The notes beneath the pieces were generated by a model. The model was not told the origin of the DNA. It was given only the letters and a program-made list of their open reading frames with translations, and ran no database searches. A stretch of DNA of 64,000 bases from Dermanyssus gallinae (lineage: Eukaryota; Arthropoda; Arachnida; Mesostigmata; Dermanyssidae), in NCBI GenBank assembly GCA_003439945.1, contig QVRM01005974.1, positions 1 through 64,000 on the forward strand, written 5' to 3'. Of the stretch, positions 56,807-64,000 are shown piece by piece; position 1 is the first letter of the stretch; each line of letters opens with the position of its first letter. The position numbers were made by a program, and so were the translations under genes.

Positions 56807-57716
56807 AAACGTGCGATTGCGAAAGCATAATTTGATTAATCGAAAAGCGTGCTCGAATAATAATTATATTTCGTTATCCAACTGTGGCTAATAGAAAAGG
56901 AATAGTAGTATTGATAAGGAAAGGTATAAAAAAATAAGATTCTGATACTAAATGAGTGGTCGATTGTTCGATTTGTGGTTACCATGCAGTTAAGGTCATG
57001 CAGCAGTTGTTCATGTTAAAGGTGAGTGCATCCATACGGCTTAAATGTTGTCTTGCGTTATCATATAACTTGCAAACTCATGTTACTTGTGAAACAAAAT
57101 ACGTTATTTCGTGCGACGACTCACGCCACTGATTGCTGACTACCCTAATACTCGTTAAAGCACAATCGGTTATCTTTCGAATGACAAGCCTTCATGTTTG
57201 GCGCTCTCGTTATCCGCGGTCGTTCGGTGTTGTACCGTAAACACCGGTAACAAATTTGTACTTCGGTACTAAATTTGTCAAATCCAGTTTCTTGCAACTA
57301 ACGACGTATATGCTCAAGCGTACCACTATCAGGGGTGCGTCGACCCGAGAAACAGGGCGCTCACAACATAACACGTTTTCTCTAACAAGAACACCACAAG
57401 CAGCAGCGACAACAGCGACAGCAATGACACTTTTACAGCCGCCAATTACCTTGCACCAAAATCGTATCAACTTGAAGAGCAGCGGTGATTTGGAGAAGAC
57501 ACACGACATCACATTTCGAAACAGTATCCACGTGTACGGTGTACACGTGTTGTATGATGTACATAAAATTTAGGGGAGGGTAAAAAGAACAAATAAGAAA
57601 TATAAGCGAGCTGGAATTATATAAGGTGAAACTCTACTTTTTGGACAACACTGCAGGAAAAATGCATTTTGTTAACATGCACTTAGCCACAGCTGGTGAA
57701 ACGTAAGCCTTGCTAA
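56805..57716. other. Unassigned DNA
   Basis: Overlapping ORFs at 57,210-57,573 on both strands cross a CAG/ACA-rich patch. No family is recognised. Confidence 0.35.
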
Positions 57717-57870
57717 ACCGAGCAAGATGGCTTAGTGGCAAAGACTTTGCTTTGCATTCGGGAGAACTGGGTTCGAGACCCAGACCGGCCACTCCTTAAT
57801 TGGTTTGCATGGTTTTCAATTTAGACAAGGTAAATGCCGGAGTGAATTAAAAAATAGCTATGACATGAAA
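57717..57870 (+). mobile_element. SINE-B
   Basis: Plus-strand copy with A box tggcttagtggca and B box gggttcgagaccc. The tail is homologous to the 12.5- and 52.7-kb copies as far as gtaaatgccgg, then A-rich. Confidence 0.82.
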
Positions 57871-57929
57871 AAACCGTACGCGGGCATTAGCCTTACGGAA
57901 AATCTTTTTAAAAAAGTGGATCGACGCAA

Positions 57930-58500
57930 AGCGACAAAAATCTTTTAACCTTTAAATATCGAGAACCCCTTCGGTTACTATTGCCGGCAGAAAAATAAAA
58001 ATAGAAGACACAATTAGACAAATTAGCAATGACAAATTACCTGGAGAAGTGACACCAGTGCGACAAACCATATAATTAGAGCTAAACAGTGACATCTTAA
58101 CTGGTATTATCTGAAGGCTGGCAGAATAAATTTACGCACCTTCGCTTTTAAAAGATTAGAACTTGTTCTAATACATTAACAGGGGCGCAAAAATAATAAC
58201 AGTAACTGAAGACCAGTTATACTCCTCAGCAACAGAGGCAAATTAATCAATAAGCTAATTGTAAAACGAATAAAATAAGCTAATAGGAAAAACGGTCCCT
58301 AGCCTACAACAACATACTACACAATAAATAGATTGGATTCAGAAAGGGCAAAATCACACAGTCGGCGTTAATGGCTGTGCATAAAATACTAGCTCAAAGA
58401 CCAGTGGGTATGTTCTTAGATTTGTTGAATGCTTTCGTCAGCATCTTACACTGCCACATATTACATCAAATGCAACGCAGGAGATGATTACAAAGGCACT
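57930..58500 (+). pseudogene. Decayed LINE reverse transcriptase
   Basis: Plus-strand frames read NDKLPGEVTPVRQTI, then RPVILLSNRGKLINKLIVKR, IGFRKGKITQSALMAVHK and motif A as GMFLDLLNAFVSIL. This is the conserved RT series, with stops and shifts between the pieces. Clade is uncertain. Further decayed coding may run to about 58.9 kb, where I can no longer follow it. Confidence 0.65.
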
Positions 58501-59259
58501 GGCCATAATAAAAACATATCTAATTAAACCAAAAATAGACGTACTCCTTTAACAACGACTCCTCTAAAGTTACCTTGATATTGTCACTACCCCTCAGTCA
58601 AGTGAACTAATACAATCAAGTAATTGGGAATGATGATTTCAAGTAATCTATCTTAGCATTCATAAGGCAACTATGTTTACTATACAGTGATACCTATGCA
58701 CGGTTTAAAGGTGCTGCGTTTTCGACATCAACGGGAATAATCAGTGCGCTCCTTTTTTCTTCTTAAGGAGACACATGTTGGCAGTGAGATACAAGAAAAA
58801 CACAGATCTAGATATATCACGAGAGCACGCCAACATAGCACTCTAATTTAGAAAGCCAAAAATCTGAAACCACAAAACCGTTGGGATGCCAGTCATTTTG
58901 TTACGCTATTGAACAGTTTGATACCGTACGACAACAAGCGAACTAGAATACTAGATAAATCAACAAAAACTAGCAAATACTCAGTCAAGATCACCTGTCT
59001 AGTTTAATTAAACAGACTACTATTCCAAGAATACAAAATGTATGGCATCAGCAATAGCTTAATTAATACAAATATATTGTTACGCAGAATACAAACACAG
59101 ATAAAATATAACTACCTTCATGAATTTTCACACTAAACAAGTACTAGATTAAACTTATCGCCTCAAAATAGACCCGGGCCGCTGGTCGGAACTTAAACGT
59201 CCACCAACACGCATATGTAAAAATCAATCTACATGCTGCAACAGCTATAAAACCGCACA

Positions 59260-59261
<2 letters not shown>
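58501..59261. other. Unassigned AT-rich DNA
   Basis: Possibly the tail of the preceding LINE fossil. Nothing is recognisable with confidence. Confidence 0.35.
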
Positions 59262-59322
<61 letters not shown>

Positions 59323-59336
59323 GGTCGTACCATGAC

Positions 59337-59369
<33 letters not shown>
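59262..59369. repeat. Two (TA)n arrays
   Basis: Runs at 59,262-59,320 and 59,340-59,369, separated by the 19-bp unique sequence cggtcgtaccatgacattt. Confidence 0.97.
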
Positions 59370-59370
<1 letters not shown>

Positions 59371-59734
59371 GCTGCAATAGTAATGGCCGTGGCCAGAGCG
59401 ACAGTGGCGCCTTTTAAGCGGGCTGTCCACTGCCGAGTCGGATGGCCATATCTGCTTGTCCACCAACACAATTGAATAGAACTATAAAGACAGCTCTATC
59501 AATCGACCACTTATAATAAATACCTCCTGACCAAATTCTTGACAACTTCGGCAAAATCAATTGTTTGCTATTATTATATTTAGAACATAGGTGTATGATT
59601 TAAGTAACGTTGTGCAAAGTATAAAATAAATAATCATATTATTAGATATTTCGCTGCTGCGTACACGAATTGTCAACCTTACAAGCTATGCGACCATAAT
59701 GTTGTTATAAATGTAACTGACCGTTGTAGAAAAA

Positions 59735-60090
59735 CGCCTATCGCGGCGGCTGGTATCAGAAGACGAACACAGTTGTCCGTTCGAACGGCCATGACACTAT
59801 TCACGCTCAAAGTGGCATCCGTAACTGCCCTGGTATCCAAGTGATGTGGAAACATTTTAGCACCTCACATTTATGGCAGTTGGAAAAGGTGAAGCCAGCT
59901 TTCTTAAAGCGACTACTTAGCATTCCGTCGAATTCGCGCAGAAGATTAGTGTACATGCTCATGGGCTTAATATAATTTATTTAATGAACTCGTAGACCGC
60001 TTTAATGTACTCGTACGGCAAGCAGCGGCCCGGAAAACGTTTCGACAAAAGTATTCTTAAAAAATGCTAATCTAATTCTCGGATAATTTT
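59735..60090 (+). pseudogene. LINE family A relic, RT thumb (copy A4)
   Basis: Plus-strand frames read LFTLKVASVTA, GIQVMWKHF, then KVKPAFLKRLLSIPSNSRRR and LVYMLMG. They align with copy A2 (LFNLKIAPTAS, GIQVIWPHL, IKAALLKKALRVHRTSLNRL). Frameshifts separate the pieces. Confidence 0.7.
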
Positions 60091-61225
60091 TATTATCACC
60101 AGCTATAACTAACTAGGCCTGAAAGGAGTCTCTCCGTCCATGTCACCACACCACTTGCTACAGTGCTCACTAATTTCGTCATCAACTATGCCAATATTCT
60201 GGGTTTTATAAAACCAGAGAGGACTGTAAGTGGCTTCGTTGTGGTGATCCGTGTTCCCTGTATCATCTACCCGACTGGACTGAATCCATGTTACGTTCTC
60301 AGCTCCAGCGAGTATACTCATAATCAATATTTACTATGTTTGTCATGAATATTATGTTCATATCTACATACCTAAACAAAGTCAATATTTGATAAATAAA
60401 AAAAAATGTAATATACGCAAAGATAGATATGAATGAACCTCACGTTAAAAAAAAAGTTGACTTTAGTTGATCTTTACGCAGCTCTTTTAAGCAATTCCTC
60501 ACCGTTCGGTATCCAACTGGAAGAAACGCCTTAATCCAGTCCCACTAGATACGACCACATTTGAGGCATGCATTAAACGATCTAGGTCATGCTGCAGTGC
60601 AGAGGATGTATCGCATCTAGTACCTTTCCTACGGTGAATTCAACCCCTATGGTTTCTCACATGACTGTGGTTATCCCATCCTAGGCGATGTGAAGGTTTG
60701 TGGGACCTCTAGGGGTCGTATCAGTAGAGGCAAACATTTGACGACAGCGGTAGTGTTGAGTAATCAGTTTGCTTTACAAGACATTTCGTCATAGCTGGCC
60801 GTGAAGGCAACATGTAGGACCTGGCATCTCGAAGAAGCCAAATCCTGTGGCACTGAACAGAGCAGTGCGCTGCAAAGCGTATGTACGGCGCCACCATTTC
60901 CGGAAGACAGGTAAGAGGCTTTATTCCGGGGTAGATAAAATAAAAATGTGAGGATCCCGTTATCGTTCGCGACCCAGCAGCCTAAATCTATTAGAGTATC
61001 CATATTCATATATATATATATATATATATGTATTATAAGTACCTGGGTAAAGTTTCCTTACGTATAGTGGATGTAGAGCAATCCCTGCGAAGTTGCTATA
61101 ACACTTCAGGCTAAAACTGAGTCATCGACAAAAATTCTTCTTTTAAATAAGTACGACTTTAGACGGGTAACTATTTACCAGGTACAGAAATGTTTCAAGC
61201 GTTTGTGGTACTTTTGTAATGATTT
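60091..61225. other. Unassigned DNA with a short (TA)n at 61,009-61,029
   Basis: No recognisable gene or element. A short TA run lies near 61.0 kb. Confidence 0.4.
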
Positions 61226-63005
61226 AATGATAGCAATTTTTTTTTTTAAGAACTGTGTAAGAGTTACAGTTTTATTTGCTTATATTCAAGAGGCAACAAT
61301 TGTCTCCTTATGAACGTGTACACCGGATAAATCAAGTAAAAACGTCACATATTCTCCAGGTTCGGGCGTGTCCAGTCTAGCAGAGTTCCACGCCCAGAGG
61401 CGGCGTTACCCCGTTGAATGTCCAGCGATAGTCTCTGGTGCAGGTACTCGACAGCTCTAGTGTCCCCTGTCGAACGATTGAGCGCCTTGCCGACACGTTG
61501 AATAAGTTTATGCGTCTTCGGGCCAGGTCCCCCTAATGTCTCGAATGCCAGTGGACGAAAGTCGTGGGGGTAAGTGATACTGGCATACTTTCTGCACTTG
61601 TTCGCTTCCGCCAACATAGACGCGTGTCCAGCATGTTCCGCTCCCGCACTGACCATCGAGGGGGCTAATGAGTCAGTAACGGTTGCATCCCATACCAGCA
61701 TGCGACCCATCTCGAAGGACGTTAGTGTCAGCCCGTCCGGTCGCTTCCCATCATTCCTGCAGAGGCCAGGAGGCTCGAGAATGCAAGGAAAGCCGGCCGA
61801 CCTTAAAGCTCGGCTAAATGTCTCGTTAAGTGCGGCATGTCGGGCTTGACGACCTGAGCTTAAGGCACAAGAGAGGCCATGGTGTGCCTGTGGCCCCACT
61901 TGATCGCCGCATTTACATTGGTGGGGGATTACGAGAGCTGTCCCCAGGCGTAGCCCCGCACTAATCCGAACAGTCTCGTCATCTAATAGAGTGCCTAACT
62001 GAGCACTGGGGAGAGCCTGTAACCAGGCCCCGGCACTTTTTGAGGAGACTGCCCGTAGCCTGGCCTTGTCAGTCGTAGTGGGGGCCTGCTCAAGGAGATG
62101 CGCAAACGTCTTCTCCTGCAGTGGGGTCGACCAGCCTTTCTGGGAAAGGGTGTCAGTGGGTATGGCACCGCCCAGAGAGGCTAATCTCTCAAGTAAGCCT
62201 GCCAAAGTGTGATCGTATACACTTTGACCTGTATCGTCCAGTAACCGTTTGGCCTTTTCCAATGCCTGGGACATAGATGAGACGATGGCAGGCCCAGCCA
62301 ACGCTACTGCGTCTGGCATTCCCAGTCCACCTAAGGATATGGGAAGCAGAGCCTGCAAGCCTGCATCGGGTGAGAGGCGTACGTTCAGGAGCAGTTCCAG
62401 TGTCCTCAAGGTCCACTCGTTAAAAGCTCGAAGGTTCTCGGTCGAGTCAAAACAATTAGCTCCTCTAAGTAAGTGAGTTATCCGGGCCGCCGAAAAGCAC
62501 GATCTCAGTAGGTACATTCCGCGATGAGATCCCAGCGATGGAAGACGGCTGGCGGCTACTTCAAGCTTTTCTCTCCACGCGTCTAGAGCCCCAGGTAGCC
62601 CCTCTTGGCAAAGAGGAACCCCGAGGAGCTCAATGTCACTCTTCTGGACTACCTTGCAACCGGGAAGGAGATGGCATAGCTCCGATATATCCGGCGAGAT
62701 CATATCCTCGGGGCCCGTGATGTAGACCTCGCCTTTCCCAGGGTTTAGGGATAGACCACTCACCCTCTCGAAATCCAGGACTCTGTGGATATCACCGACT
62801 ACCGTAGCTAGGTCACCTCCAAGCACACCGTCGTCTAGGTACCAGGCATTAAGAGGACTTTGTAGGGAGTCGATCAAGTCCTTTACGCACAGGCAGAACA
62901 GCGGTGGACCTAAAGGGTCTCCTTGTTGGAGGCCCGACTGCGAAGATATAGTCGCGTGTGGCAGACCAAGTGCGACGGTTGAGCATAAGCCGCAATGATA
63001 GCAAT
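61226..63005 (-). mobile_element. LINE with restriction-like endonuclease, 5' truncated, with target duplication
   Basis: AATGATAGCAAT occurs at 61,226-61,237 and 62,994-63,005 and brackets a minus-strand insertion of about 1.76 kb. The 3' end has AATAAAA and an 11-nt poly(A) (T11 at 61,237-61,247 on plus) directly beside the duplication. The 5' end is truncated within the RT palm, and everything downstream of it is open. The structure indicates a recent target-primed insertion. Confidence 0.93.
61345..62991 (-). CDS. LINE RT C-terminal half plus PD-(D/E)XK-type endonuclease
   Basis: About 548 codons are open from the truncation to TGA at 61,345. Early residues hold the RT B motif (GLQQGDPLGPPLF), then the active site AWYLDDG, a YLDD variant. 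The thumb follows (LLGVPLCQEGLPG). Near the C-terminus a Cys/His cluster (CKCGDQVGPQAHHGLSC) precedes RPDGLTL, VWDATVTD and an ANKCRKYASI K-x-x-KY motif. These are the signature of the restriction-like endonuclease in R2/NeSL/CRE-type LINEs, which nicks target DNA. There is no APE domain. The 5' half of the element is missing, so this copy cannot move by itself. Clade within the group is not assigned. Confidence 0.9.
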   Translation of the reverse strand, partial: GLCSTVALGLPHATISSQSGLQQGDPLGPPLFCLCVKDLIDSLQSPLNAWYLDDGVLGGDLATVVGDIHRVLDFERVSGLSLNPGKGEVYITGPEDMISPDISELCHLLPGCKVVQKSDIELLGVPLCQEGLPGALDAWREKLEVAASRLPSLGSHRGMYLLRSCFSAARITHLLRGANCFDSTENLRAFNEWTLRTLELLLNVRLSPDAGLQALLPISLGGLGMPDAVALAGPAIVSSMSQALEKAKRLLDDTGQSVYDHTLAGLLERLASLGGAIPTDTLSQKGWSTPLQEKTFAHLLEQAPTTTDKARLRAVSSKSAGAWLQALPSAQLGTLLDDETVRISAGLRLGTALVIPHQCKCGDQVGPQAHHGLSCALSSGRQARHAALNETFSRALRSAGFPCILEPPGLCRNDGKRPDGLTLTSFEMGRMLVWDATVTDSLAPSMVSAGAEHAGHASMLAEANKCRKYASITYPHDFRPLAFETLGGPGPKTHKLIQRVGKALNRSTGDTRAVEYLHQRLSLDIQRGNAASGRGTLLDWTRPNLENM

Positions 63006-63079
63006 ATATATACCAAGTAGATCAACTAGGTTCTCTGTAATAAACCGCGGAATTTGTTGAGACTCTCATTCTATGAAGG
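63006..63079. other. Spacer between two LINE insertions
   Basis: 74 bp of unassigned DNA between the restriction-endonuclease LINE and the poly(A) of the R1-like LINE. Confidence 0.4.
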
Positions 63080-64000
63080 TTTTTTTTTTTTTTTTTTTTG
63101 GGAGGTTTTGGTAATGCATGATGCACATGCGCCACTAGCAGCCTGCGTGACTAGTCTGAAACTCGCAAACCCACTAAACCCGGATTCCTCCCCACCCCCC
63201 AGGCTCGGTATTACTTTGGCATTACATCGAAACCGTGGGAGAGGCGTCTCTGCCGTTCTCCTTCAATCAGCTCTATCCCTGACTATCATCCCGCATGTCT
63301 ACCTGCGGTTGGATAGGGGGATGCCATTTTGTAATCCGTCCTGTGAGGGTGCGTCGAGACCATGAGGGCCTGGCTGCTCCCCACCCCCTCCCCCTCCCTC
63401 GGCTCCTCGCCTCGACCACTCTCCCGAGAGACCTGCTCAAACCTCTCCCGCCTGGCCGTTTCCTTGGCTGTCTTGAGTGTCAAAACAGCGTCGAACAAGT
63501 TCGTCGCCTCCCTCCATGCCTCCGCCGAAGTTATCATATGGGAGACCACCTCTTTGATGGGTCGGCCTCTCACAGCGGTTGGTGCTGTGTCCCGTGCTTC
63601 CCTGAGAGCATCACACCGCAGAACAGTATGCTCTACGTTGTCCGTTTCTCCAGAGTCGCACAGTACGCAGATATCGCTGATGGTCTTTTTGATCCTTGAC
63701 AGGTAGCTCTGGAACTGGCCGTGTCCGGTCAGAACCTGAGTCGTCCAGTAGGAAAGCTCCCCGTGTCGGCGGTCATACCATGCCCTGAGGTCCGGTATCA
63801 GACTCTTGGTCCAGCTCCCTGTGGTCACACCGGGTCTTACCTGCGCCCACTCCTCATGCCAGGCCGATATGGTGGCACTCCTGGCCCTGGTGAGATCCAG
63901 ACTTTCGTCTAGATACATTTTACTTCGTTCAGCCACTAGGAGGTCCCATGACAGCATTTTGGCTAGGACCAGGAGAACTTCGGTCGAGACTGTTCAATAC
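63080..64000 (-). mobile_element. R1-like LINE 3' end, continues beyond window
   Basis: A 20-nt poly(A) (T20 at 63,080-63,099 on plus) is preceded on the minus strand by a roughly 185-nt 3' UTR and a C-terminal ORF. The 5' portion lies outside the window, so the target duplication cannot be checked. Confidence 0.85.
63286..63957 (-). CDS. R1-like LINE ORF2 C-terminus (partial)
   Basis: 223 codons are open. After ERSKMYLDESLDLT the protein has the R1-type post-RT zinc region: TTQVLTGHGQFQSYL, then DICVLCDSGETDNVEHTVLRC, C-x2-C followed by H-x4-C. A basic, Gly/Glu-rich tail ends GRHAG. The ATG at 63,957 is internal to the original protein; a TGA appears in frame near the window edge, so the copy may be broken upstream. 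It has the same domain type as the relic at 22.2 kb. Confidence 0.85.
   Translation of the reverse strand: MLSWDLLVAERSKMYLDESLDLTRARSATISAWHEEWAQVRPGVTTGSWTKSLIPDLRAWYDRRHGELSYWTTQVLTGHGQFQSYLSRIKKTISDICVLCDSGETDNVEHTVLRCDALREARDTAPTAVRGRPIKEVVSHMITSAEAWREATNLFDAVLTLKTAKETARRERFEQVSRESGRGEEPREGEGVGSSQALMVSTHPHRTDYKMASPYPTAGRHAG

Overview
The window looks like gene-poor, repeat-dominated intergenic DNA from a large arthropod genome. A chelicerate such as a tick is my best guess, but this is inference: it rests on the mix of LINE clades, a BEL/Pao element, mariner elements and tRNA-derived SINEs, and no host gene or marker fixes the species. No prokaryotic operon, complete rRNA operon, convincing tRNA gene or CRISPR array is visible. 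The only candidate host exon is a small ORF near 30.1-30.6 kb ending in a CaaX-like tail.

Layout. 0-4.5 kb: a long degenerate LINE (family A, minus strand) with a zinc-knuckle ORF1, APE-type endonuclease and reverse transcriptase. 5-11 kb: a tRNA-SINE (SINE-A), an R1-like RT relic, a second family A copy (+) and a 5'-truncated CR1-like LINE with a 748-codon open frame (-). 11-14 kb: a foldback element, a second tRNA-SINE family (SINE-B) and (TA)n arrays. 14.0-21.8 kb: a complete BEL/Pao LTR retrotransposon (-) with two LTRs, PBS, PPT and a 5-bp target duplication; its 5' LTR is split by a 1.32-kb mariner. 22-25 kb: R1-like relics, SINE-A and a second CR1-like copy (+). 25-31 kb: mostly unassigned DNA, a second foldback copy, trinucleotide-rich DNA and the CaaX-like ORF. 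31-37 kb: a decayed LINE (family D, -), a third family A copy (-) containing a 117-bp insertion, and SINE-A. 37-39 kb: a family D 3' end interrupted by a full-length 884-bp foldback element between long (TA)n arrays. 39-48 kb: poorly assigned DNA with a minisatellite, a 28S rRNA-like fragment, two perfect hairpins, two transposase relics, a family D relic and an ORF1-like relic split by SINE-A. 48-61 kb: scattered RT and ORF1-like relics, more SINEs, the best family D copy (+) and several (TA)n arrays. 61.2-63.0 kb: a cleanly bounded, 5'-truncated LINE encoding a restriction-like endonuclease, with target duplication and poly(A). 63.1-64 kb: the 3' end of an R1-like LINE with a 20-nt poly(A), running off the right edge.

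The parts do not form a pathway. The window records successive insertions: mariner into a BEL LTR, SINE-A into an R1 relic and into an ORF1 relic, a foldback into a LINE 3' UTR, and a 117-bp fragment into a LINE RT gene. (TA)n arrays repeatedly sit inside or at the edges of these elements.
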